In this document: positions 1 to 10,906 of the stretch, one piece after another
Position numbering within the stretch: position 1 is the first letter of the stretch
Layout: every line of letters starts with the position of its first letter
Translations under genes and position numbers: made by a program
NCBI RefSeq assembly: GCF_023159225.1
Contig: NC_063172.1
Coordinates: forward strand, 37,266,832-37,330,831
DNA length: 64,000 nucleotides
Direction of reading: 5' to 3'
From: Perognathus longimembris pacificus
Lineage: Eukaryota > Chordata > Mammalia > Rodentia > Heteromyidae
Notes under the pieces: model-generated
Seen by the model: only the letters and a program-made list of their open reading frames with translations
Database searches by the model: none
Told to the model about the DNA's origin: nothing

Positions 1-480
1 CTTAGAACAGTCAATATTGAAGTAGTCAAGAGCAGAAGTTGAAAGAATGTAACTGCCACGAGTACGTAGCCTTTAGGACATGGGAAAAACAAGGAAATAG
101 GTTTTTCTGTGAAGGCTCCATGAAAAATTCCATGCTAATAAACCCTTGTAAGAAATCTGACCTTCACAACTGAAATATAACGAAGTTGTGTATTAAGACA
201 CAAACTTTGAGGAAATTTACCCCAAAAGGAAACTAATACAGTTGGTTAGTTGTATAAATATTTTGCCTAGATGGGGAAATTGTATCAGGAGAAATGCAAA
301 TGTACTGCATTCAATGTTATTTAAAATGTTTTAAGATAAGATTTATTCCTCATAACAAAGTAATTGTGGGCTTACTTAACTCACTAGATTGCTGATTGAT
401 GGTTTTCTAAGCCAATTGTGTGTGTGGGAAGTGTGAGAAAAATCGTTTGTGAACCTAGATAACTTCATTTGTTGCTGACT
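1..480. other. Unique AT-rich DNA, no gene seen
   Basis: No long open frame, no recognisable repeat and no RNA gene are visible here. The stretch ends exactly at the left target-site duplication of the L1 insertion at 481-731. Confidence 0.6.
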
Positions 481-731
481 TATTTTAGCCTCTTGCTGTT
501 TTTTTTTTTCCCCATGGGTAACAGATCTTTTTATTTTACTTTCTTTTTTTGCTATTTTTTAAATTTTTATTATCAAACTGATGTACAGAGAGGTTACAGT
601 TTCATACGTTAGGCATTAGATACATTTCTTGTACTGTTTGTTACCTCGTCCCTCCTTCCCCCTCCCCCGTCTCCCTTTCCCTTTTCCCCCCATGAGTTGT
701 ACCTATACTATCTCTGTATTTTAGCCTCTTG
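481..731 (-). mobile_element. Short 5'-truncated LINE-1 3' end with 15-bp TSD and likely 3' transduction
   Basis: On the minus strand this is the L1 3' terminus found throughout the window: a purine-rich tract (C-rich on plus, about 653-690), a stretch matching the other tails, and an AATAAA-like end near 565-575. The 15-bp word TATTTTAGCCTCTTG occurs at 481-495 and again at 717-731, bracketing the element as an exact TSD. Between the L1 end (about 568) and the poly-T beside the left TSD (about 499-510) lie some 45 bases that are not L1. They look like DNA carried along from beyond the source element's own poly(A). The body is only about 150 bp of 3' UTR and has no coding capacity. The L1 identity and TSD are seen directly; the transduction is inferred. 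Confidence 0.8.
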
Positions 732-2139
732 TAAGAGAAGAACAACACATTACACAAAACATGGATTCATTGTTTCCAGCTATACAGCAAAGCATAACAG
801 TAGCTTAGGGCTAAAGTTCATTCAGTACAGGCAATGGGCAACAGATGTATGAAGTCTCATCCATGGATGCTCCACTTGGACTATGCCTAGGAGACACCAT
901 GAGATAGAATGTCTTGGGTTTTATACCCAGCAAAACGTGACTTACTGAGCTAAAGCATCCTGTTTCCATGGGTGAATAGCACAGAGTCCAAGATGTAGCA
1001 TCTAACTGACTCTGGATGTTGCATTTCTACAAACCACTGTAGGTATTCCTAAGATCCAAAAAGAGAAAGAGAGAGTACTAGATTGATTCAAGACCCAGAG
1101 AATAGCCCTTCATCATTACCTAGATGAATGTGTAAAATGAAAATTGGTATGTTCTGACACTACTTCTTTCTAAAATTTATTATGCTATTTTGATAGATAG
1201 ATAAATAGATAGCTAGATAGCTTATTTTATGCATTTATTTTCTGAGATCCCAAATTTGATAATCTTGGGTATTCTAATCAATGTATTTTTTAGGAACATA
1301 CTCTAAAACTAATTGGCAGTATTGCCTTTATTACATCAATATTTCCCATTCTGTACTTAATTATTTACTTGGACTTTTTATTTACTAAACAAAAATTCAT
1401 TAGGTAATATTTTTGTACAGATACTATTAGAAACCAAGTATGAATCAGAAACCAAAGCATAGCCTTTACTTCAAAGTATTGTATAGCTTGGTGGAAGAGA
1501 TCCAGATGTTAACAAATAGCCTTACAACAGAAAGAATGGAATCTATACCACAAAAAAGTACATGTGAGGGACTTTGGAAGTATAAAAGGAGTGATCAATT
1601 ATGCTTGGAAAAATACAAGAAGGAGGGAGCACTTAAGTTGAATCTTCAGAATGCAAAGCATTTCAAAGTGGAGAAGGGAGGGGTAAGAGCTATGTGAATA
1701 TTTCTGCTTCAAATAGTCCAGCAGTTAATTAAATTGCTATTCTATTTTCAATATTATATTTTCTAGGGTTCTTAAGAATTTACAATTAATAAAAACAAAA
1801 TAAAATATCATAAAAACCATATTTGGTCTTCTCATACCTTGTTAGGAAATCAAGATACTTAGAATGAAACATGATAACTAAACTATAATTATATATTTTT
1901 ATGCCCAAAGGACATATGATCTTGTACTCAGATATGTTCAGGGTTCAATGTCTCAGTTTTTTCAGGCCACGTAACAAAGTAATGTGTGGCTTAAAAAACA
2001 TAAATTTATTTTCCGGCAGTTCTAGAATGTGGACAGTTTCAGTTCAAGGTTCTAGTAGGATTTGGCTTTGGGTGAGTGTTGTTCTTGGTTTACAGAAAAC
2101 CATTGGGCCACTTTGTCCTTGCATAACTTTTCAAATGTG
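732..2139. other. Unique AT-rich DNA
   Basis: No supported gene. An 85-codon plus frame at 1440-1697 has no recognisable motif, no start context and no neighbouring exon signals, so it is probably a chance frame. A GATA-type microsatellite lies inside. Confidence 0.5.
1192..1220. repeat. (GATA)n microsatellite, imperfect
   Basis: About seven GATA-like units with interruptions (GATAGATAGATAAATAGATAG and a few more). It is short and degenerate. Confidence 0.8.
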
Positions 2140-2540
2140 CAGGAGGGGAATTTCTTTTTTATTTCTGGTGGCACTGAAATTTGAACATTGGGCCTCACAC
2201 TGGCTAAGCTTTATTTTTTCATGTTTTTTTTTTAATAATGCAGTACACCTGCTTTGTGATTTGCCTACTTTTAGGCTTCATGTCATCTCTGGGATCACAG
2301 GTGTGCATCACTCTTTGCATCCCTCAAGAGCCTTGTGGATTTGGCTGCCCGTAGGGGCCAGGTACTGTGATCATTACGGTCTCAATCTCGCACATAGCTT
2401 GCTGTGACAGGCATGTACCATTGTATTTATTTATGAGTTGAGAAGTGTTCTACTGAGCTTTCCTTCCAATACTGTCTTGGGACTGTAATCCTCCTATTTT
2501 CAGCCTCTTGAGTAGCTAAGGTTACAGACAGGTGCCATGT
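2140..2540 (-). repeat. Old diverged SINE(s)
   Basis: The minus strand carries decayed SINE features. Around 2283-2312 there is a reversed 'GGGATCACAGGTGTGCATCAC'-type stretch, and 2500-2535 resembles the reversed B1-like 'CTGAGTAGCTAGGATTACAG' core. The open plus frame at 1901-2407 runs across this repeat and is not a gene. The exact family cannot be assigned by eye. Confidence 0.45.
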
Positions 2541-3430
2541 GTTGTTCAGTTGGTTTACACCAAATGGTTTTACAAGTATTGCTTTTGGAGTCATTTGTCT
2601 TTTTATCCTTTGTCTCTAGACTTTGATATTCCCTCTCACTTCCCTAGTTCTAATACCAGTGTATATACAGTATCCAGTATATTCAGATGAGATACAGTGA
2701 TAACGTGAGTACAACCACAGGAAGGGATACAAGAGGATCATCCACAAAAGAAGCTATGATTTCATAGGGTGTGTTGAAAGTAATTACAACAGTGATATAA
2801 CACCAGTTTCCAAAACATGGAGTTCATTTCACTTAGCATCATCTTATGCGTTCATGGGGGCATAGCTACTGGGCTCTTGTGATCCTCTGCTGTGACTAGC
2901 CTAAATCTGTCCTAATTATTCCCTATGAGGGAAACCATAGAGTACATGTTTCTTTGGGTCTTGCTCACTTCACTAAGTATACTTTTTTCCAAGTCCTTAC
3001 ATTTCCTTACCAATGGGGCAATGTCATTCTTTCTGATAGAGGCATAGAATTCCATTGTGTATATGTACATTTTCCTGATCCATTTGTCTACTGAGGGACA
3101 TCTGGGTTGGTTTCATATTTTAGCTATGACAAATTGTGCTGCAATGAAAATTGCTGTGCTGGTGGCTTTAATGTGTTCTTGTTTGTGGTCTTTTGGGTAG
3201 ATGCCCCAAAGTGGGGCTGCTGGGTCATAAGGGAGCTCTATATTTAGCCTTCTGAGGAATCTCCTCACCATTTTCCAGAGTGGCTGAACCAGTTTACATT
3301 CCTACCAACAATGAAGTAGTGTTCCCTTTTGGCACATCCCCTCCAACATTTGTTATTGTTAATTTTATTGATAAAGGGCATTCTTACTGGGGTGAGGTAT
3401 TGATAATGGATTTCAGAGAAATCTGAGCCT
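2541..3430 (-). mobile_element. LINE-1 3' fragment (3' UTR and ORF2 C-terminus)
   Basis: On the minus strand the segment aligns by eye with the 3' part of the other L1 copies here, for example 40,630-41,470. It begins in the 3' UTR at the block that reads 'CAGTTGGTTTACACCAAATGG' on plus and runs back through the end of ORF2. It lacks the terminal purine tract and poly(A), so both ends are truncated. The ORF2 part includes the Cys-rich zinc-knuckle coding region around 3300-3360 (CWRGC visible), broken by frameshifts. No TSD was found. Confidence 0.85.
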
Positions 3431-4980
3431 ACATATTCATTATAGATCTGAGACATTGAGATAGAAAACTACAGAATGTTATCAGTTCATTTTTGTTGTT
3501 AGTGTTGGTGAAAATGCTTAAGAATGCCAAGACATCCTTGATTACTAGAGGTTTAGTATTGGCTAAGGAATAAAGTACAGGCCATAGACCATTTTATTGA
3601 CTAATGGGACAGGTAAAATAAAACTGGAATCATCAACATTCTCATGCTCCAGCAAGAGGCTAAAGGGATATTAGATATGTAACAAATCCTTTATTATGAG
3701 CTCCAGGATATTGCAGAAATAGAGATGGAATTTCTCTAGCATTTATTTAACATTCTGAAATTTGATGATCTGAAAGCCAGGAAAGCCATACCAATTTGAT
3801 TGAAGAACAAATTAAAGCAGGTGTAGTAGGGCTAGTAGACAGATGTCCATCATGTTGCCCAGGAGTAGGTCTCACTGCTGCCCAGAAATCTCAGTTCTGT
3901 TTTGTGATTCTCTATCAAAACATGACCCATTGAAATCCTCAAAGAGATTGTGCTATAATCCTGTGTCTTTATCAGGGAAGGAAATTAAGAATAGTATATG
4001 CAATGATATCAGTCACAATATCAGATAATAGATAATTCTTGGCTAAGTCTCTGTTAATTACAAAGATTGATTTCCTAAGATCTTTTGATGCAATATGTGA
4101 AATGATTGGCAGAACTTCTATACTGACAAGTATTTGGCACTGAATGGCTTGGATGGAAAATTCCTGTTATCATGTATAGTGATTTGAGTATATTCTAGGA
4201 AATAATACACCAACCCACAGGGATTCCATCAGGGTCTAATTTCTGAAACAGAAAGTACTGATGAAAACCCCAGGTCTTTGCAAAGATGTTTTTGGATATG
4301 CTGAGGTCTGGTATTGTTTTGGATATGAGAAACTTTAAAGCACAATTGGGAAATGCTTTCCATCAAGAGGAACAGTTGAGATGATCGCATAAACAGGTTA
4401 TAGAATACACATGTTTAGAGGTTGTCAAAACAAAATTTTTATTTAATAGGAGTGAAGTCACTCTCACCCGGAATTTCCCAGAAGGGATTGCTATAAATTT
4501 ATAAGAAATAGATACTTGCAAAATTGAAGGGAAATGAATGATTTCTTTTGTGAGGATGGCCATTGATTAAAAACATTCTCATGAGCACTAGATACTTTAA
4601 AATGCTCTGCTGAAATACTCATTGAAGATACCCCAAATGCACATAAAAATAAGTCTCAGTTTTCTCTTGTCATGAACGGGAAGAGAGTTTGAAACATATT
4701 ACTGAAAGCACTCACTTGCATACATATGCATGTAAAAATGAGAATTTCAATTTAGAATCTGTAATATCTTTTAGGGTATGAGTTTAAGGTACGTTCTATC
4801 TGTATAACAGAATAAAACGTCTCCTGTGCAGATGATATTAAGTCTTTGTGTTAAAAGTTATTATACATGTGTATATATGTATGTGCTATAATATATGCCA
4901 TAAAAATTAGGCATGTTCATTATGGTAATTTTACAAGAAGTTTACATCTTCATTTTACTTTCAACAAAGGAAATAATATC
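3431..4980. other. Unique AT-rich DNA
   Basis: No repeat or gene recognised. Open frames of 61-66 codons at 3843-4028 (+) and 4363-4563 (-) have no family features and are treated as chance. Confidence 0.5.
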
Positions 4981-5330
4981 TGTGGTGGCTCCAGTTTGTA
5001 ATCATAGCTAATTGGAAGGCATAGATTTTGAGATCTTGGTTTGAGAGCAGTTTTGGCAAAAAAGGAAAAAATGTTCACAAGACTGCACATCAACAAATGG
5101 TTCAATGAGGTGGTATTTACCCTTCATCCTAATGTGTGTGTTGTATGTGGTGGGGAGAAGCACAAATAGGAGAATTAGAATTCAGGCCAGTCTGTGCATA
5201 ACATAGATCTCATCTCAAAAATAATCTAGATGAAAATAGGAATTGGGCTGAACTGGTAGCCCACCTCATTAGCAAGAGGCTCTGGTTTTGAACCATATCT
5301 AGAACTTCAAAAAAAAAAAAAAGAAAACAA
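4981..5330 (+). repeat. Ancient composite SINE with A-rich tail
   Basis: A B1-like start ('TGGTGGCTCCAGTTTGTAATC', about 4983-5002) is followed by a decayed second block. An ID-like/tRNA-like end around 5228-5300 contains a 'GGTTTTGAACC' B-box-like word, and an A-rich tail (about 5310-5340) follows. The order suggests a dimeric or trimeric rodent SINE, much older than the IDL-Geo copies in this window. Confidence 0.5.
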
Positions 5331-5749
5331 AGAAAGAAAGTGAAATTTGTACCAATATTTAGTTGCTTTATGATAAAAGAACTTTTTAGTTTTTCTTATA
5401 TTTTCCTAAAGTTGTGTCCCAGGTGCTATATGAGAACCAATGCCCAATTCAGATAAACTGTAACATTAAATCATAAGTTTTGCTTGAATTTCAGAAGGGA
5501 ATTCTATTATTATTAGGAACAAGAATCTCAACCCCTAAATGATAACAAGGACAAATGATAACAATGGGATACAGCTGAGCATTATAAATTTGGGTATAAA
5601 AGATAACATAAAAAGCAATTTTGAATGGCTTTGTAATAATTGTGTTACTTCGGTGTCTTGTATAATCAGATTTGTCTTCCTGGAAAAATAAATCTTGTCA
5701 TAAAGCAATGAAAATATTTAACAAGATGAAAATCTGTTATTTACAAAAA

Positions 5750-6180
5750 TTTTGTCCAAGTGATGTTCACACAACATAGACCATTTTAAAGGAAAGAGTC
5801 CAATGACATTTAGTAGTTCTCAATGTTGTGTAGCCATTTCCCCTATCTAGTTACAGAATATTATCCTCAAGCAACAACCTTTAAGCAGTTACTCCCTAAT
5901 CTCTCTCCTGCTCCCACTAGTCTGCTTTTGTGTCTATGGTTTTGTGTGTTCTAGACAATATCTTATAAATGCAATCATTTAGTATTGATTCTTTCATATC
6001 TAGCTTTTTGCTTATGAAGTGTCCTTGTGTAATATTAAACACTAGCTGTGTTGTATGTAGCATGTACCAGTACTACATTACTATTGCTTTATTTATTTTC
6101 TTGGCACATGAAAGTTCTACTATACATTCACGATGTATCACATAGTGCTGTATAATATGTATACGTTGTAGAATGACAAG
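5750..6180 (-). mobile_element. Ancient LINE-1 (L1M-type) 3' UTR fragment
   Basis: The plus strand shows the reversed 3' UTR pattern common to old mammalian L1M elements: a block with 'ACCATTTTAAAGG', then 'AATGTTGTGTAGCCATTTCCCC', 'GTTACTCCCTAATCTCTC' and 'TTATAAATGCAATCATTTAGTATT'. It is heavily diverged and non-coding. It lies next to the old ORF2 fragment at 6215-7720 in the same orientation, so both may be remnants of one element with an internal loss. Confidence 0.7.
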
Positions 6181-6523
6181 ACCAAGATAATATATTGATG
6201 TTTTCACATATTAATCTTTGTTGTGATCTGCTCTACCTTATTATCTGGCTTTGGTTTCTTTAGTAAAGTTTGATTGAATTTAATAGCAACATCTTCAGGT
6301 TCTGGGCTGTTCTTTGATGATGGGGAGCTTTTTATTGCCAATTTAATGTCTCTATTATTGATCAGTTTAGATTTTCAACTTAGTCATTACTCTTCGTTAG
6401 TTATATAGGTTTAGAAATGAAATAACTATAGTTTATCTTATTTGTATTTCATTTGTTGGCACATAAAATTTTTTGTAGTCTTGTGTACAATTTTCTGTGC
6501 CTCTATGATATCAATTACAATGG

Positions 6524-6759
6524 TCTATCTTTCTTTTTTTTTTTTTTTTTTTGGCCAGTCCTGGGCCTTGGACTCAGGGCCTGAGCACTGTCCCTGGCTT
6601 CTTCCCGCTCAAGGCTAGCACTCTGCCTCTTGAGCCATAGCGCCGCTTCTGGCCGTTTTCTGTATATGTGGTGCTGGGGAATCGAACCTAGGGCCTCGTG
6701 TATCCGAGGCAGGCACTCTTGCCACTAGGCTATATCCCCAGCCCCTCTATCTTTCTTTT
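6524..6759 (-). mobile_element. IDL-Geo type SINE with 14-bp TSD
   Basis: This is a full-length minus-strand dimer. The poly-A tail (T-run, about 6532-6552) is followed in reverse by the right monomer and then the ID-like left monomer, which ends at 'CCCCAGCCCC' (6736-6745). The reversed B box of the left monomer (GGTTCGATTCC) is intact. The TSD TCTATCTTTCTTTT occurs at 6524-6537 and 6746-6759, 14 of 14 matching. The element is inserted in an ancient L1. Such SINEs are transcribed by RNA polymerase III and mobilised by L1. Confidence 0.92.
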
Positions 6760-7029
6760 CTGATTTCAAGTTTTACATTTTCTCTTTTCTTAGTTTAGTG
6801 CTTGTCAATTTTGTTCATGTTTTTTAATTTAAAACAAACTTTATTGAAATTTTATACTTTCAGTCCTATTTATTTCTGCTCTGATCTTTATTATTTCTTT
6901 TTTTCTAGTATCTTCAGCTTGTTTCCTCTTGATTTGCTACTTTTTTCAGGTTTTAAATGTCATTTATATTGATGTCATTTACTATAAACTTTCCTATTAA
7001 AGTGCATTTACTGTAGCTATAACATTTTA

Positions 7030-7281
7030 CTTGTCTTTCTTTTTCATTTGTTTTTTGGTCAGATATGGAACTTGAACTCAGGGCCTGAGTACTGTACTTA
7101 AGCTTTTTCACTCAAGGCTAGTGCTCTACCACTCTGAGCCACAACACCATTTCTGGTTTTCTGGTGGTTAATTGGAGTCTCATGTACTTTCCTGCCTGGA
7201 CTGCAACTGTGATCCTCAGATCTTGGCTTCTGAGTAGTTAATTATTACAAGCATGAACCACCAGTACACAGCTTGTCTTTC
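7030..7281 (-). mobile_element. B1-like + Geo-type dimeric SINE with 10-bp TSD
   Basis: Minus-strand SINE. The plus text first shows the reversed right monomer (about 7057-7155), then a 'GGTGGTTAATTGGAGTCTCATG' linker, then the reversed B1-like (7SL-type) left monomer with 'CTTCTGAGTAGTTAATTATTAC' (about 7228-7249). The TSD CTTGTCTTTC is exact at 7030-7039 and 7272-7281. This copy is more diverged than the ID-led copies, and it sits inside the same ancient L1 as the SINE at 6524-6759. Confidence 0.85.
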
Positions 7282-7720
7282 CATTTTTATTACATCAAGA
7301 TAATTTCAAATGTCCTTTAAATTTCTTCTTTGAGTTGTTGGGATTTCTGGAGCATTAAATTTAATTTTATTATATATGTGTATTTTCTGAAACTTCTACT
7401 TTTGTCTTCTAGTTTCAAAGCATGTGATCAGAAAAGATGCTTGATATGATTCAATATTCTTACATTTATCAAAACATTTTTCTAGCCTACCACATAATCT
7501 ATTCTGGGGATGTTTCCATTTGGGATTGAGAATAATGTTTATTCTGCTAATGGTTGTTCTTCATATATGTTAAGTCCATTTGTCCTAACATGTCTCAAGT
7601 ATAATATTTAATTGGTTTTATGTTTGAATGACTTATCTATTGCTGAGAGCAAGAGACTTAACTTCCAAGTATTATTGACTACAATCCCTCCCTCAGGATT
7701 TATTAATATTTCATTTATAC

Positions 7721-9095
7721 ATGGAGATGTTTTTATCTCAAGATAGTGTTAGATAAACCTATGATTACTCAGACCCACAATCTTATCTTAGACATTCTTT
7801 ATAAATAATAACATGAGACATTATAAACTTACTATTTGGATTTAACTCAGAGAAGAATTAGATTTTACAGACATTGAGCTTATACATTTGGAAAGGAATG
7901 AATTGATTTGTGGCCAAACTTCCTATAAAATTAGAGATTGAAAAACTAGTTTAACTACATTCTACATGCACATGTAAGGACCTGCTTTTTTCTACCTGTG
8001 ACCACTGGAATATAAAATGTGCATGGTATTGTGTGGATGCATGTATATGTGTCATGCTGGATATCTATTTGTTAACTAAATTAAAATACATGCCTGGATA
8101 TTTTTGTACTTATGTAATCAGACAGTCTATGTTCAGTAGTAAGATGTAGTTATTAATGTCTCTACCTATTACCTATGGTATTTATATATCATAAAATGAC
8201 TACTGGGTTAGTGTAATTCAGTTTCAGAAGCAGTTAAGCTACACATGAGCACCAGACTCCAGGAATTTGGGGATAACTACATGGCTCTTGAACTATCATT
8301 AAATTTCTTATTAAATACCAGATTCTGTAAATATATATACAACTGGGACGGTACTCTTTGTCCAGCACTGTCTCCTAACTCAGAGATAAGACTATAATGA
8401 ATTTCAAACCAAGATGCAGAGAGTTGATCTCATTTTCTAGCCACAAAGTAAAGCTTAATTATCTACTGAATAGAGCTAAGGGGTTATTTGGGCAACTACC
8501 AACAGTAAGTAAATTTCATGTCTTTTTTATGAATGAGTGAATTACAAATTGATACCAATAAAATCATGCACTAAGCTTTTGGTTATAAATAGTATTGCAT
8601 ATGAGGTTAATTACACATGGTGTTTATATTATAGTAAATATATCTTGCAAATAGAAAATTTAAATCCTTATGGTAAAAAAAATGGAAGTTTATTGCAAGG
8701 ATAAAGGTAACATAGGAACAGGGACGGTGTTTTACAATGTGTCATTTTTCTGCAAATAGATAGTAAGGTCTAGAACTGAGCACCTATGGAAGCCAAATCT
8801 GACTATTCCCCAGAGGATTGCCTTTTTGACTTCTTTAAATTAAACCATCTTATCAGTTCTTTTATTCTTTTTCCAAAATCTAAGACATAAAAAAGTAGAA
8901 ACCTCAATCATTTATCAGAACTCCAGTGGGTATGTGCTTCTCCAGTTACACGGATCACTTTTATATCTGTAATAGCATTTCTGTTGCTTGAAATGTAATT
9001 GAGTAACACTTCCTGGTGATAGATTTAAGGAAACTGCTTACTTAAAACCTTCATTCCTTCCTGCTTTCCTATGTAGTTCTTTCCAAATTTCAAGT
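7721..9095. other. Unique AT-rich DNA
   Basis: No gene, RNA gene or recognisable repeat. Confidence 0.5.
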
Positions 9096-9182
9096 AATTT
9101 TTTCTTATTTTGTCAAAGTGATGTACAGAGAGGTTACAGTTTCACACGTTAGGCCTTGGGTACATTTCTTGTACTGTTACCT
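9096..9182 (-). mobile_element. Very short LINE-1 3' tail
   Basis: About 85 bp of L1 3' terminus on minus: the plus strand reads poly-T-like DNA, then 'GATGTACAGAGAGGTTACAG', then 'GGGTACATTTCTTGTACTG'. It stops before the purine tract. This is a severely 5'-truncated insertion; no clear TSD was found. Confidence 0.8.
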
Positions 9183-9420
9183 CTTGTTTAATATAACTGA
9201 GCTTAGGAAATCCTTGAAATTTCTGCACTTCTCATAACATTATCTATGGTATAATGAAAGGGGTGACATTGATCAAGAGTCATTGTTGAATTGCAACTTC
9301 TTTGTACAACTACTTAAAGATAATTATAAAATAAAAATAAGATAAAAAGCATTGTTGGAAAATAAAATATTAATATACTTTTCAAAATTATAAGAAATAT
9401 CTTTAAAATATTCTGTTGAA

Positions 9421-9640
9421 GGCTAGATGCTGGTAGCTAATGCTTATAATCCTAGCTACTCAGGAGGCTGAGATCTAGGACTGTAGTTTGAAGCCAGCCT
9501 GGACAGGAAAATACATGAGACTCTAATCTCCAATTAACTACAAAAAAATCCCCAAAGTGGAGTGGTGGCTCAAGCTCAGGGACAATGTCTAAGCCCTAAT
9601 TCAAGCCCCAGAACCCACATTCAAAAATGTTATATTGATA
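9421..9640 (+). mobile_element. B1-like + Geo-type dimeric SINE
   Basis: The B1-like left monomer contains 'CCTAGCTACTCAGGAGGCTG' (about 9452-9471) and is followed by 'CTCTAATCTCCAATTAAC' and a shortened right monomer ending 'TTCAAGCCCCAGAACC' (about 9600-9615). The flanks share an imperfect AAAAT.TT...TTGA pattern, so the TSD is doubtful. It is moderately diverged. Confidence 0.8.
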
Positions 9641-9879
9641 AAGCTGTATAGCCTCTGACTATCTCTTTTGTTTGCTCTGATTTAACTATATTAAAACTTT
9701 GAGATATAATGTTCTAGGTATTCAAAAAGAAATTTATAATGCTTATATACAAAAAATTTCATACAATTTATAAACATAGCTGAATTTCATTATGTTTTAT
9801 GTATTTGGTTTCTGTTAACTGATGTTTATCTGTGTTGCTAGCCCTTTCCTTTTACTTTTGTACATTTTTATGGGTATAT

Positions 9880-10140
9880 AGTACCTTCTGTTTACCTGGT
9901 TCTCATTTCATAGAGGTTTAAATTGCTTCCAACACTTTCTATTATATCAGTGTGTTAAGTGTTAGTAAACACTACAGGGATACATACTAGGAGGGAAATT
10001 GGGCTGTCAATTTATTTTCTCAGTAGTTAGGTATTCAGTTTTCTCTACGTGTTGCCTAATTGTCTTCCAATAGTTGTTCACTTTCTATTATCAAGTTCTT
10101 AATATTCTTTAGTCTTATTGGCAAAAAAATCCTCTTTCAA
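9880..10140 (-). mobile_element. Ancient LINE-1 ORF2 3'-end fragment
   Basis: The plus strand resembles the reversed end of old mammalian L1 ORF2 (a 'TACTAGGAGGGAAATTG' block near 9988-10004, then 'GTTGCCTAATTGTCTTCCAA' near 10050). Strongly diverged and without coding capacity. The assignment rests on a few word matches. Confidence 0.5.
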
Positions 10141-10623
10141 TTTCCAGTCACCTGCCTACCAGTAAGAATTAATTCATTTACTAAGTATTTAACTTAAATG
10201 TTCTGCAGCTTCAGGTTCACACTGTGCCTACTTACAAAGGAGTAATTTGTCTTTTACTTATTTACATGTGTCATTAATATGATTATTCACAGGTCATCTG
10301 TGTCCCCAGTATTTTAACTCAGTCTGTGGTTTGTTTTGAAATATGAGGTTGATGTTATTGTAAAATGAAAAACACTTTTTCAGTCAGATTTATTCTCCTT
10401 TCATGTTTGTTATTCATGCTGATCATGCTTGGCTTTAAAAAACAACAACAACAACAAAAAAACTATGTCTCCCTCACAGTCAGGAGAATGCTTAAGAAAT
10501 CTGAGAAAAGAGTTATTGATTTTTAATTCTGACATATCTGCTTTCCTCCAGGATGAGAACTTCAAATGCCTAGTATGCACCACTTTTACCTTCATCTGTA
10601 ATTTCTCTCTCTCTCTCTTTCTG

Positions 10624-10642
10624 TGTATGTGTGTGTGTGTGT

Positions 10643-10691
<49 letters not shown>
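10624..10691. repeat. (TG)n microsatellite
   Basis: A run of TG dinucleotides with one GG interruption near 10643. On minus it is the (CA)n-rich tail of the adjacent SINE, so it probably grew from that tail. Open frames of repeated Val-Cys across it are artefacts. Confidence 0.95.
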
Positions 10692-10692
<1 letters not shown>

Positions 10693-10906
10693 TACCAGTT
10701 CTGAAGCTTGAATTCAGAGCCTGGGTGCTATCCATAAACTTTTTCCACTCAAGGTTAGCACTCTATCACTTGAACCCCAGTTCAACTTTGTTTTTGATGG
10801 TTAATTGAAGAGTCTTGTGGTCTTAGTCTGGCTTCAAATTGAGGTCCTCACATCCTAGTCTCCTGAGTAGCTAGGATTACAGGCATGAGCCACATCACTG
10901 TGCTTG
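10692..10906 (-). mobile_element. B1-like + Geo-type dimeric SINE
   Basis: Reversed right monomer (about 10695-10790: 'GCTTGAATTCAGAGCCTGGG', then 'CACTCAAGGTTAGCACTC'), the 'GGTTAATTGAAGAGTC' linker, then the reversed B1-like monomer ('TCTCCTGAGTAGCTAGGATT', about 10859-10878). Same architecture as 7030-7281. Confidence 0.85.

Larger units (their letters stand above)
6215..7720 (-). mobile_element. Ancient LINE-1 ORF2 fragment (linker/endonuclease region), interrupted by two SINEs
   Basis: On plus the text reads as the reverse of old mammalian L1 ORF2. Recognisable blocks are 'TTTCTGCTCTGATCTTTATTATTTC' near 6876-6900 (shown in part), 'TATAAACTTTCCTATTAAAG' near 6985-7003, and 'AGAAAAGATGCTTGATATGATT' near 7430-7450. 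Together these correspond to the linker and the 3' part of the endonuclease. There are no long open frames. Two younger SINEs (6538-6745 and 7040-7271) sit inside it, each with its own TSD, which shows it is older than both. Confidence 0.75.

Noticed and set aside
1901..2407. 168-codon plus-strand open frame
   Set aside because: It crosses a decayed SINE on the other strand; the protein has no family features and no splice or start context.
10429..10808. Plus frames of repeated Val-Cys
   Set aside because: Translations of the (TG)n microsatellite.
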